Shown here: positions 46,801 to 57,193 of the stretch, piece by piece | Position numbering within the stretch: the first letter of the stretch is position 1 | How the letters are laid out: each line of letters opens with the position of its first letter | Assembly (NCBI GenBank): GCA_016271365.2 | Contig: CM057452.1 | Span: 1,245,733,001-1,245,797,000 of the forward strand | Direction of reading: 5' to 3' | Length of the DNA: 64,000 nt | Source: Neoceratodus forsteri | Lineage: Eukaryota; Chordata; Ceratodontiformes; Ceratodontidae | The notes under the pieces: model-generated | Told to the model about the DNA's origin: nothing | The model's input: only the letters and a program-made list of their open reading frames with translations | Databases searched by the model: none | Program-made: the position numbers and the translations under genes

Positions 46801-46849
46801 TCCACCACCCACACCCCCACTAGGCCCTTACTTACCCACTGGGGGTCCA

Positions 46850-48122
46850 ATTCATAGGATTCATAGGAAGATACTGAGCTAAATGGACTTTCGTCCTATA
46901 TGCTCGCCATAGTTATCTAGTTTCTATTCTAATACATATTCCTGTCCCATATTAATTTAAACTCGGCCATAGATCTACTTGCCACAATCTCCAAGGGGAG
47001 TTCATTCCATACATCTACCACCCTTTGGTTAAACCACCATGTTGTTCTCACTTTATTACATTTAGATGCTGTTAATTGCATTGGGTGGGATCTAGTGTTA
47101 TATGTACAACTATTAAATATTAGCCCTGTAACGTCCCACAAATCATTGTTTTGCCAAGCTCTGTATACCAAGCACATATCTCCTCGTTTTCTACATTCCT
47201 CCAAGGAGTACAAATTCAAATCTCTCAGTCTGGTCCCGTAATCTCTACCCTGCATACCACTGATAACTCTTGTTGCTCTCCTTTGCACTCCCTCCAACAG
47301 AGAAATATCCTTTTTTTTAAATGGTGACCACACCTGCGCTCCATACTCCATAATCGGTCTCACAAGCGATATATACAAGGGCAGAATAACCCCCCTACTT
47401 CTAGATGATATATGTCTCAATATGCAATTCAGGATACTGTTTCCTTTCTGAGCTATATTTTGACAATGAGCTGAAAATGTCATATTATCAGAAACTATTA
47501 TACCCAAATCCCTTTCCTCATATGTTATTTTGAGTGGAACAGTTCCCATTTTGTAGGGTAATTTAGGGTTTCTAATTCCCAAATGCATAATAAAGCATTT
47601 ATCTAGATTTAGTGCCAATTTATATTTTTTAGACCATGTGACTATGTCATCTATTACATCTTGTAGTTTAGAAGTATTTAATTCAGTGTTTACTTCGGCT
47701 CCAACCCTACAATCATCGGCAAACCTTTGCATCCAAACAGATTCCTGTTTTATTTGGAGTGCTGATACATATAAATTAAAAAGGCAGGGACCCAAGACCG
47801 AGCCCTGAGGCACCCCACTAATAACCCCCATGCTATCGGACAATTCCCCTCTAATGCTCACACGCTGATTTCGGTCAAGTAACCAATTTTGAACCCAGTC
47901 TACTATATAAGGATTTATGTTCAGTTTACTCATTTGTTGTATTAGCTCCTGGTGGGGTAATCTATCAAACGCCTTAGAGTAATCAAGGAATAGCACATCA
48001 ACAGGAATACCCTTATCCAGTCTATCAATAACTAGATTATGACGTAATCCTCTTTGGACCACAGGCATGTCTTCACTCTTCAGAGCCGGATTGTGAACTG
48101 AAGAAACAGGTATGTGGTTCAA
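46850..48122 (-). mobile_element. CR1-clade LINE, 5'-truncated, youngest-looking
   Basis: The tail is a direct repeat ATTCATAGGATTCATAGGA (reverse complement of an ATCCTATGA-type tail). The element is cut at 48,122 inside the RT, exactly where array B begins. It carries a continuous frame, unlike every other LINE here. Confidence 0.85.
46929..48122 (-). CDS. CR1-clade reverse transcriptase C-terminal 397 codons, uninterrupted
   Basis: This frame would encode the palm, thumb and C-terminal part of a CR1 ORF2 protein, which copies element RNA at a target nick. Motif A reads LFLDYSKAFDRLPHQELI; motif B SGVPQGSVLGPCLFNLYV; the catalytic box WMQRFADDCRVG is intact FADD. Then come ERDLGIIVSDNMTF, RSRGVILPLYISLVRPIMEY, LEGVQRRATRVISG and the C-terminal WNELPLEIVASRSMAEFK block. 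There are no stops or frameshifts in 397 codons. The start shown is only the truncation edge (a TTG codon). The N-terminal endonuclease and fingers are missing, so it is a dead 5'-truncated copy despite the intact frame. Confidence 0.88.
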   Translation of the reverse strand: MNHIPVSSVHNPALKSEDMPVVQRGLRHNLVIDRLDKGIPVDVLFLDYSKAFDRLPHQELIQQMSKLNINPYIVDWVQNWLLDRNQRVSIRGELSDSMGVISGVPQGSVLGPCLFNLYVSALQIKQESVWMQRFADDCRVGAEVNTELNTSKLQDVIDDIVTWSKKYKLALNLDKCFIMHLGIRNPKLPYKMGTVPLKITYEERDLGIIVSDNMTFSAHCQNIAQKGNSILNCILRHISSRSRGVILPLYISLVRPIMEYGAQVWSPFKKKDISLLEGVQRRATRVISGMQGRDYGTRLRDLNLYSLEECRKRGDMCLVYRAWQNNDLWDVTGLIFNSCTYNTRSHPMQLTASKCNKVRTTWWFNQRVVDVWNELPLEIVASRSMAEFKLIWDRNMY

Positions 48123-49258
48123 TGTATTTCAATGGCGTTTTGAACTTAATAGCATAACTTGGGCATTTTTGCATAATTTTGGCCCAAATTTTCAACATGC
48201 CTTTTTTGGGACCTCACCTCATGAACAGTTGCACTGGCATTAGGCAAATCTGTCCTGAAAGGTGATTTCACGGTCACTGCACAAAATCACCTTTTGGGCA
48301 GGAGTTGAACATTTTCTCTGCCCTTGTTCATGAGCTGGGGTCATAAGAAGGATATCTTGAAAATCTGGTGTAAAAATATTGAAAAAACAACAAAGATACG
48401 CGCCTACATTGAATTTTACAAACACAGGCTCCTAACTTTGGTAATTTTCAATATTTTTACCCCAAATTTACAACATAGCCATATCTTTACAGCACCTCAT
48501 GAATGTGACAGTTGTCACTTTTTGAATCCTGGCCAAAATGATTTTTGGCATCCCCGAAAGGTGATTTCTTGGTTTCTACCAAAAAAAATCACCTTTCAGA
48601 CAGGAGTTGAACATTTTTCCTGCCCTTGTTCATGAGGCAGGGTCATAAGAAGACTGTGTTATAAATTTGGTGTAAAATATTGAAAAAAAGTTATGAGACT
48701 ATGTTGAATTTTGCAAACACAGGCTCGCAAGTTTGGTAACATTCAATGTTTTTACCCCAGATTTTCAACATAGCCATTTCTTTACAGTACTTCATGAATG
48801 TGACAGCTGTCATTTTTGAACTCCTAACCCAAAAGTGTTTTTGCCTCCCTAAAGTTGATTTTACAGTCCCTACGTGCAAATACCTTTAGGACAGAAGTGG
48901 AACTTTTTTTTTTCAATTGTTTAACCAGGAGTGGCACACTCAGCTGAAAGCTTGTTTATAGGTGTGACTTGGGAGCACAGGGAAGTTAAGTGACTTGCTC
49001 AAGGTCACACAGTATATGCAAGCAGGGGCAGTGGGATTCAAACCCAGGTCACCAGATTTGCAGCTCAGAGCCTTAAACCACTGCACTATACTGCCTCCCA
49101 TTTTCTCTCCCCTGCTTCATGAGGCAGGATCATAACAAGGCTATGTTGAAAATTTGGTGTCAAAATATTAAAACAAATAACACATTTTTAAGCCTACATT
49201 ATATTTTATGAACTCAGGCTCATATCTTTGGTAATTTTAAATTTTTGTTCCCCAAATT
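48123..49258. repeat. array B of ~290-bp dyad-symmetric units
   Basis: Three units, with the landmark CTCATGAA or TTCATGAATGTGACAG at about 48,216, 48,497 and 48,790. Each has a clear central stem: GAAAGGTGATTTCACGG against AAATCACCTTTTGGGC in unit 1, and GAAAGGTGATTTCTTGG against AAATCACCTTTCAGAC in unit 2. Outer arms are AAATTTTCAACATGCC with TTGAAAATCTGG, and CACCTCATGAAC with GTTCATGAG. They are diverged relatives of array A. A MIR-like SINE interrupts the third unit. Confidence 0.83.
48905..49097 (-). mobile_element. MIR-like CORE-SINE
   Basis: Read on the minus strand, this is a tRNA-derived SINE. An A-box-like segment (GTGCAGTGGTTTAAGG, 49,072-49,087) is followed by a B box GGGTTTGAATCC (49,034-49,045). 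Then comes the core GTGTGACCTTGAGCAAGTCA and CTTAACTTCCCTGTGC, the block shared by MIR and CORE-SINEs. It ends in a poly-A, seen as poly-T at 48,904-48,913. It splits array B between GGAAC and ATTTTCTCT. Confidence 0.85.
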
Positions 49259-49378
49259 TCTCAGCTGCAGCCCTATCGTTTCTGGCCAGAGTTTTAGTTT
49301 TTGCACTCCCCCTTCTGCCCTCATTTTTAAATTATCTTGTAACTTTACCCCTTTATCTCTATGACCCTGCTTCCTTTA
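49259..49378. other. spacer or CR1 ORF1/ORF2 junction
   Basis: Short AT-rich region between array B and the CR1 ORF1. It may be the ORF1 3' end. Nothing else recognised. Confidence 0.35.
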
Positions 49379-50420
49379 TTAAATTGATCTCTTGTTGATT
49401 CCTCTTCCCCTTGGGTTTTCTTTAATCTCTACTTCAGCCTGTTGGGGGGGCAGTTTCTGACTTCCTGATTCCTTCTTCCATCCCCTTGATGAGTTTAAAT
49501 GTTCATTGGAGTAACATTTAAACCATCCACTGAGGACTGCTGTTCCCCTCCTGGATGAATGCAGGTCAACATCTCTGTATAGGCCCATATCCTCCCAGGT
49601 AAGTCCCCATTCTCCAATGTAGTTGACCCCTTCCTCTATGTACCTTTTCTTCAGCCATGAATTGAAGCTTCTAGTACAGAGATCCCTATCCTGTCCCTTG
49701 TCATAAACAGGCAGAATCTCAGTGAAAGCCACTGAGTGATCTACCTATCTAAAACCTCTCCCAGCTCCCTAAACTCCCACTGCACTATCTCAGCCCTGTC
49801 CCTAGCCAGGTCATTAGTACCCAAGTGGACAATGACTTCCTACTCTCCCACCCATCCTTCTACACAAGACATCCTCACACTCCATTTCCCACTCCTCCAG
49901 GCCATGGGGCTGGGTAGGCACCTAACCTGCCTCTCCCCCCCTTTCCTAGTCCCCAATCTATCCCTCTCACAATTGAGTCCCCCATCAGAAGTTGCTTCTT
50001 TGGGGTCCTCTACCACCATCTTTGCAGTCTCCACTATGAAGGGACCCCACATCCTCCGTGATCACTGCCATGGGTGCCTTCTCCTAGCAGTCCTGCTTCA
50101 CCAGTGCAGCATATGAAATATGAAGTGATACCAGTTCAGAAATGTGCCTCTGTCCTACCACCCCCACCCTTCAAGAGCCCACCACAGTCCAGCTGCTCTT
50201 TCTCCCTGGAATCTCCAGAGATAATGGAGTCATACTTGGTGGCCCCTGAGTGGGGGAAGAGGTTGCCTTAATCCTAGCCAACTTGGCCTGGAGATTCTAG
50301 TGATTTCCTCCCACAATCCAAAGAGGTATGTGCAGATGAGACAGCACCACAGTCTCCAGAAGGTCTGTCTGAAAACTACCACCCCATAGCCACTGCACTG
50401 CACCTTTCCTAGCATTCCCA
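49379..50420 (-). pseudogene. CR1 ORF1 protein with SGNH-hydrolase (esterase) domain, broken
   Basis: CR1 ORF1 proteins of vertebrates carry a GDSL/SGNH esterase-like domain thought to act on lipids or membranes. In minus order: a coiled-coil-like or Zn-region remnant (50,230-50,420); block I as LLMGDSIVRG with the GDS nucleophile Ser (about 49,985); block III as VIVHLGTNDLARD with GTND (about 49,830); then YIGEWGLTWEDMGLYRDVDL. At block V (about 49,560) the family's DGVHLSRRG appears as VDLHSSRRG: the catalytic His is kept, but the Asp of the D-x-x-H pair appears to be Val. At least two frame changes occur. It is collinear with the ORF2 at 43,623-46,130. Confidence 0.78.
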
Positions 50421-50922
50421 ATTTCTATTCACCCTATGTTACATTGAAATATTTTTGTACCCTTTCCCCCGATAGGGTTTGTCTAGTTTTACCCTTTTTT
50501 TATTTGTTTCTATGTGTGTTCCCCATGCCTTGTTTAAATCTCTTTATACTGTTACCCTGGATTGGTGTTGCTCCTGTTCCCAGTTTTGGCCTACTTTGAT
50601 CTTCCGCCCTTCCCAGCAGTGACTGTTGCACATTAGTGAACAGGTGACTTGCCTTAATTGACTTGCACAGTCCCCCAGTTCTCCACTTTCTTCTGCTGAT
50701 GCCTGATGACGCCTATGACACCAGTTACATTTTCCACTCGCTCACTGGACATGAACATGTGGGACAAATTGGCACTGGCTGCTTTTTATACAGAACCTGC
50801 TTCCTTTCTGGTTGTGTGCTATTTGGCTGTGGAAGGTCACAGAGTTGTTCCTGTAAAATGGTCATGTGGCCCAGTGCGCCTACCTGGCAACCAACTTTCA
50901 ATAAATTAAATAAATTGATCAC
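50421..50922. other. possible CR1 5' flank, otherwise unassigned
   Basis: May include CR1 5' UTR up to about 50,640. No motif seen. Frames here (50,663-50,938) show no family signature. Confidence 0.35.
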
Positions 50923-51129
50923 TGTCCTATGGCGCTAGATCTATGCATTTAATTGAGTTTTTAAATACATTTACAGGTCAAACTAACATTGAGGAGACAA
51001 AATTGAACTGGGACTTTAGAAATGTTGTCCTATGCTCTAGATCTATGCATTTAATTGAACTCTTAAATCCATTTAACAGGTCAAATTAACATTGAGCAGA
51101 CACAAATTGAACTGGGACTTTAGAAATGT
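50923..51129. repeat. exact two-copy tandem repeat, ~103 bp
   Basis: TGTCCTATG, then CTAGATCTATGCATTTAATT, CAGGTCAAA-TAACATTGAG and GAACTGGGACTTTAGAAATG appear twice, head to tail (50,923-51,025 and 51,026-51,129). About 90 percent alike by eye. Confidence 0.9.
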
Positions 51130-51535
51130 ATTCACCAAAGTAGATTATGCTTTTAGAGACATGCAGTTAAGTGGGCTTTACTGTTTGTGATGTCATACTG
51201 AGCTCAGCTCTGGAAGCTGCTCTGCAGTGCATCCCAAAACATCTCTTCCAAATCAGTAATGATAAAAAATAAAGTAATGGACGTTAGTGTTGTTCTCAAT
51301 ATTTTCACACCCCCCTTGGTGTGTGATACTTTTATAAACTACTCAAGCTTTGCTCATATAACCAATGTAGTATCACACACCTCAGGGGCTATAAAGATGT
51401 CTCATAACACTCTAACAATCATACATTATTCTCTATATATTTTTAGCTCGGTTTACTCAGTTCTTGGTTTCTTAAGACATAAGAAGGCTTACACCCATCA
51501 AGTATGTCTCCCACGACATTGTGGGTATATTTGGT
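51130..51535. other. spacer with an inverted repeat
   Basis: 51,311-51,330 (CTTGGTGTGTGATACT) pairs with 51,369-51,388 (AGTATCACACACCTCA) across a 38-base loop. No gene. Confidence 0.6.
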
Positions 51536-52135
51536 TTACCTATTAGTGTTCCATCTGAGAAATGAATTAAGTCTAGTTTTAAATGTTTTGAATGATGAAG
51601 CATCAACCACGTGTTGGGGCAAATTGTCCAATGCCTTTACAGCTCTTACAGTGTGAAAGTTATCCCTTTTTGTGGTGTTAGCCTTGGGTAACCTCAGTTG
51701 TTGATTGTGGCTTTGCAGATTCAAAGATCTGCTGTTATATTGAATGCTACAAGATGTCATTAATTCTTGATTTTTTAGGAATTTATATAACTGTGACAGA
51801 TCTCCCCTTTTTCATCTTTCTTTCAAGCTCACCAGTCCCGTCTTCACTAGCCTATCCTTACATGGAACAGATGCAAGCCTAGAGATTATCTTTGTGGTCC
51901 TTCTCTGAACCTTCTCCAATGATTCCACATCCTGTTTTAAGTATGGACTCCAAAATGGGGAGCAAGTATTAAGGTGGGGGTATATGTAAGACTTGTACAA
52001 TGGTAAAATAATGTGTTCATTTCTATTTGTGAAGGATCTTTTTACACAGTTCAAGATTTTGTTTGCAGAAAGGACTACTTTTTATATTCACTATGTATGC
52101 TAGCACAAGTCATAGATTTTGCTATGTATAGGGCT
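51536..52135 (-). mobile_element. CR1-clade LINE, 3' portion (split)
   Basis: Minus-strand C-terminal RT region: FTNRNEHIILPLYKSYIYPH, LEKVQRRTTKIISRLASVPC (51,812-52,054), then LRLPKANTTKRDNFHTVRAV and KALDNLPQHVVDASSFKTFK (51,536-51,760). It continues at 53,375 after an insertion. It differs in sequence from the other CR1 copies, so it is another subfamily. Confidence 0.82.
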
Positions 52136-52541
52136 TTGAGAGGTGTGTCACGGTGGTCCAATGCAAAAGGTTCCACAAGGGGATTGACCAATAATTAGCA
52201 AAGCTAATCATAACACTATTAGGCATGAAAGTGAATGGACTTCAAAACAATGTGCCAACAGACACAGTCATAAATCAGCTCTTTCAGCAAGCACAGTTGA
52301 TTGATCTCACCATGTGCTCTCAACCTGCCTGCTCCCCCACCAGCATTTTACACACACACACACTCACACACACAGTCAGTTATACAGGTCCAGCTGCAGT
52401 CTCTAGATACCTGAGGTCAGCCATAAAATTATGTTTTTTCCCTAGAATCAGGAGTGTGGTGAGACAAAATGGAACTCAGCTTTATCTTTCATGTAAAATT
52501 CCAGGGATTGAAGCTGAAGCCAGAAACTGCTCACTTTGCTA

Positions 52542-52574
<33 letters not shown>

Positions 52575-53374
52575 TCTCTCTCTCCTGGCTGCACACACAC
52601 ACATACGAACACAAGAGTCAGGTTACATTCGCTGTAGTAGGCTGCTGATTGAGTGAAAAATGGAACATTTAAGAACATTAATGGTCACTTGGCTAGTAGG
52701 GTAGTAAATAAGTGACCATTTCAGATTAATATAGGGTAGATCAAACAATGAAATAAACTGTGTCTGGCATTGATTTTTAAACAATGTTTGCCTATAAACT
52801 GGAGTTTAGTTTACCCCTTCAAAGTGGAACAACTTGCAAATTTGAACACTTACCATTTAAACAATTTCTTAGGGAGGACTCCCATATTCTCTGTTTAAAG
52901 AAAAAAAAAAGATTCCATAGTAAAATCATGGAAATGGTCCTGCTCTCATCCAGGCCCAGCTGCAGTCTCTAAGTATCTGAAACCAGCCACAGATTTGTAT
53001 GTTTTCCTTGTGGTCGGGGGTTGGGGAGATCTAACAGAACTTTGCTTTATCTTCCATATAAGCCTTAAAATGCACTACAGAGCATCTAAAACCCCCAGAG
53101 CTTCTGAGGGCTGCTCGTAACACTGACAATGGAGTGCCCAATCCCCCAGTGTCTCCATCTGAAATAAACAAAACCCTCACTTGTAAATTAATAAAAAAAA
53201 ACAAATCTGAAAAAAGAAAAATGTCCATCGATGTCTATTGCTGTCATCCTGTAATTACCCCCCCCCCCATCCCAGCCCATATTAGTCTTCTGGCATGGGG
53301 ATCTGCAGCTTAGATCCAGTTCAACAGCAGTACCAGTGGCGAACTCCAGTGTTGACAAATTCTTTTTTACGATG
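52136..53374. other. 1.2-kb insertion splitting the CR1
   Basis: Contains a diverged direct repeat (52,385-52,500 and 52,952-53,065; shared CCAGCTGCAGTCTCTA and CTTTATCTT-CAT), a TG then TC microsatellite (52,543-52,584), and a segment at 53,115-53,290 related to 46,521-46,800. Origin unknown: a composite of repeats, not a gene. Confidence 0.6.
52543..52584. repeat. (TG)15-(TC)6 microsatellite
   Basis: Dinucleotide run of TG followed directly by TC. Confidence 0.97.
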
Positions 53375-53945
53375 GTCTGCTGCAGTAAGTTGATTATTTA
53401 TAATTATTCCCAGGTCTTTTTCTTTTACAACTTGGGTTAGCTAGCTTTTTAGTATACATTGTGTACCGATGTAGTGGGTTGTTCCTCCCAATGTGTAAGA
53501 CTATACATTTGTGTGTGCTGAATGACATTTTGTTTGCTACTGCCCAGGATTCAATATGCCTAAGATCCTTTACCGTTAAAGCGTACTTACTGATTGTATT
53601 AACATCCCTCCTAATTTTATGTCATCAGCAAGTTTTTTTAAGGTGTTACTGATATTGAAATTGATGTCAAATATGAACAGATTGAAGAGGGTCGGTCCAA
53701 GGACCGATCCCTGGGGAACTCCACTAGTAACTGGGCCTGGTTTTGACAATTTTCCATTTATACGAGCTGACTGTGACCAGTTATTTATCCAAGTAGTTAT
53801 TTGATAACTAAATCCCATGTTACATAGTTTTAAAATAAGCTCATTATTGGGAACTTTGTCAAACGCGTTTGCTAAATCCAACATGATAACATCAACAGGG
53901 TTGCGGTTGTCTAGACTTTCACTTACCCTATAGCTGTGCTGTTGT
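53375..53945 (-). mobile_element. CR1-clade LINE, RT palm portion (split)
   Basis: This continues 51,536-52,135. In minus order: SESLDNRNPVDVIMLDLANA and FDKVPNNELILKLCNMGFSY (motif A, 53,800-53,930); KPGPVTSGVPQGSVLGPTLF (motif B); LKKLADDIKLGG (LADD in place of FADD, 53,620); then a decayed EKDLGIIINN-like stretch at 53,395-53,430. It is 5'-truncated near 53,945. Confidence 0.83.
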
Positions 53946-54509
53946 TTAGATTATGAGACCCAAAACAAGATCCTGGCTGCTTGGTTCTTGAGCAATCTCA
54001 TGGAATACAATATTAAATGTTTTTATTCTTTATTTTTTCTAACTGGGAGAAATTATCTGAGATTGATAGTCATGTTTATAACCATGTCCCAAGGCAAGAA
54101 AGTACAGGTGGCAAACAGTTATAAACAGTTACAATATCACATTTACTACATTGAAGGGAATGCATGCTGATCATGGCAAAACGTGCTCCAAGCTACTAGC
54201 CTCCAAACAAGTATGCCGGCAGGCTAGAACACAGGTATGTGGAGGATAGGTGCAAACTATACAGTCCATCAATGTCAGTCTCTTTTGTTTTTCCATACCC
54301 TTGGGTTCACCACATGAGTGAGAGAAATGTCTACTAACTTAGACTCCTATTTCATCTTTCTACAAAAACTTACCTAACTTTTATTACAAAATAGCATGGC
54401 AAGAAAAATTCCTGTGCTCTGACTGGTCAGTGCTCACCATCCATAGTGATGCTATCCCTGCACATCATGCCTATTCAAAAAGCAACTAAAAATGTATTTT
54501 GAAAACTTT
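53946..54509. other. unassigned spacer
   Basis: AT-rich sequence without recognised genes or repeats. Confidence 0.45.
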
Positions 54510-55440
54510 AGTGATAAAAGGGGTTTGATAAAGCTGTGGCATTTTCATTCCCCACTGATAAGGAATATAAATTTTACTTGTCTGCCTCTGATGTTTACTG
54601 TAGGTTAGATAGATTTTATACACAGAAAAAATGGGCACACACCTTTCTTAGTATTTGTATGCATGTTATTTTAGTGTAGGATCATGCTTTGCTCTCTAGG
54701 ACGATTGAGTTTGTACTTTGAGGGGGAGTAATTCATGGCAGTTGAATGTTGGGCTGCTCCATGAGGAGACTTTTATCCACACTATCTGGTATGTAATTCA
54801 GGCTTATTTGGGAGGGGGCAATGTGTTTAAAATACATCTGAGATGGGCTTAAAGCAGTATTGAGTGGTCATATGACAACTTATGCAACTTTTAAGCTTTT
54901 ACAATACTGGGAACATTGTGGTACTTTAGACTATAAATTAGCACAATTGGAGGTGTGTCATAAACAGTCTCAAGACCTCTCGCTTTTGCTACAACTGCGA
55001 CTAGCCCAGGAGGAGCTTAACCGATTAGCCTTACATAAGGTGGAAAACTCTCTCAGGTTCATTAATCAAATCTATTATGAATGGGGCAACAAAGCAGGCA
55101 GGATTTTAGCCCTTCAACTGCAGAAACAGGAGGCTAATAGAGATGTCTCAAAAATTGTTTCCGACTACCAAGCCCCCACAGTTCCGATACTGACCCCTTG
55201 CAAATAGTGCAAGAATTTCAAACCAATTATATGCATCTGTATGCTAAGCAACAGGGCCCAAATCATAAAGTTCAGATAGACACTTTTTTAAGAGAGTTCA
55301 CTCTGACAGTTTTGTAGGTGAAACAGTGAACTTGTTTAGAGGCTCCCTATATGGAAGACAAAATTAGAGCAGTCATCCTGTTCTTGAAGGTGGGGATGGC
55401 ACTGGGCAAAGATGGATTTATCACCAATTTCTATAAAATG

Positions 55441-57193
55441 TAAGCCCTCATCCCCATGTCTAGGGTATGCCTGATATTAACAAATGGGGAGTGGGCACAT
55501 TAGCAGCATAGCAACACAGTCCAAGGCAAATAAAAGTTCATACTAGGGATAATGATGGTACCACTGAGCAAGCAAACTTGGGGGATTGCAGCAGGCTGCT
55601 CCAAAAGTCCTCAGGAGCAGCAGATGATCCTCCTTTCCAAGGAGCTAGGGGGCAAGCTGGTTAGAGCACTGCATTCTCATCTAAAGAATAAACCCAATAT
55701 CCAGGTGCAGTTTAAAATATAAGAAAAATTATATTTTATTTAATGGATTAAAACAAATCACAACTCCATGGAGCAGCTGGGAACATTTCTGTGCAGACCA
55801 CAATGATCTTCATGGCACAAATGATTAAACAAATTTTCTGGGAGCTGTGACTAACTGATGATGGTAGCTGCACCATGAATTCCCTGTCACACTACAGTCT
55901 CCACACCTGAGCCAAACTTTGTGATCCCTTTAGACTTCAGGAATGTATGAGGTGCTCTCCTCACCAGCCTGGGCATCCCAATCCCAACTCATTTACAGGG
56001 ACAGTGACCCCACGGCAAGCAGTTCCCACACAGTAGTCCCATCTTGCAGGCCAAGAGGCCAAGGGACATCCACGCAATGCCATACCACTCCTTGCATTAG
56101 CCAACACCCTGCACCACTGGAAACAGGCTTAACATATGGGGATGCCAGAAGCAGGCTATCACCACTGCCTCCCACAATGCAGGCTACCACCACACCACCA
56201 TACCTGAACCCGCAGCAACCAGCGGCCAAACATTGAGATGCCCTGAGGCCTACCCCAGTGCCAGGGAATCAAAGAGTAGGCTGTACCCTGTATCACAAGG
56301 CCACAACTCCCATCTCCTACTCTAGGGGGTCCGAAACCACTTCGGACCAATGTAACCTCATGCCCAACCACCACACTAAACACCCAAGGCCAAGATGAAT
56401 GGAGGGTTGTACTGGGATGGCAATAGCCATGTATCCAGCCCATGAACCTCATCCTGCATATGGACTTTTGCTGCCTTTGGCCCAGGAGCCCTACCTTCCG
56501 CTCCCAGGTCTACCCCTGAAATGCACCAGAACCACACATTTTAAGGGGGACTGCCAGCTCCAGCTCCATCCACCAGCAGGCCTACCTGGATACCAGGCAT
56601 CCCAGATTTAAAGGGACCTGACAGTAAGCTCCAAGAGAGAGCTTACAAAACAGTTATTGATGATCTGGGCACAAGCTTCACATACAGGGATACCAGAGAT
56701 AGGCTGCCACCACTGCCTCCCATGATGCAGGCTGCCACCACTGCACTGCACCCAAACCCATGGTAACCAGCAGTCAAACATTGAGATGCCCAAAGACCTA
56801 CCCTCGTGCTGGGGATCATGGGGTAGGCCACACCCTGTACCACCAGGCCCCAGCACCCATCTTCTACTACGGGGGTCCCAAACCATTACTTCCCTAAGTG
56901 GCCCCATGCCCGACCACCATACTACACACCCGAGGCTGAGATGAACAGAGGGTTGGACCGAGATGGCAATCACCCCATACCCAGCCCTGAGGCTCATCCT
57001 GCAGATGTAATTTTGCTGCCTTTTGCCCAGGAGCCCTACCTCCCACTCCCAGACCTCCTCCCTCCCCCTGAAATTAACCAAAACCACACCTTTTAAGGGG
57101 GATTGCCAGTCCAGCTCCACCCCCCAGCAGGCAGACCTGGACACCAAGCAGCCAATATTTAAAAGGGCCTTACAGTAAGCTCCCAGAAGGGGC
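55441..57193. mobile_element. insertion in the L1 with terminal TAAGCCC inverted repeats
   Basis: The L1 frame stops after FYK at 55,440 and resumes with FIDDLV at 57,200. The insert begins TGTAAGCCCTCATCCCC and ends AGAAGGGGCTTACA, so short inverted ends are visible and the ends are TG...CA. Flanks TATAAAAT and ACAAAACA may be a decayed target duplication. There is no coding signal, so either a non-autonomous DNA element or a solo LTR-like unit is possible. The inner part is duplicated (next entry). Confidence 0.6.

Larger units (their letters stand above)
46141..46849. other. insert region between CR1 pieces
   Basis: Holds the 46,289-46,439 palindrome and then a diverged tandem pair at about 46,521 and 46,655 (both with AAACATAACAGTGAC and CCCAATCCCC; period about 134 bases), with T-runs and AT repeats between. 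Related sequence recurs at 53,115-53,290. Confidence 0.6.

Noticed and set aside
55441..57193. Two 0.54-kb direct repeats considered as the paired LTRs of a retrotransposon
   Set aside because: There is no internal region between them, and both carry L1 flank sequence, which fits post-insertion tandem duplication better.
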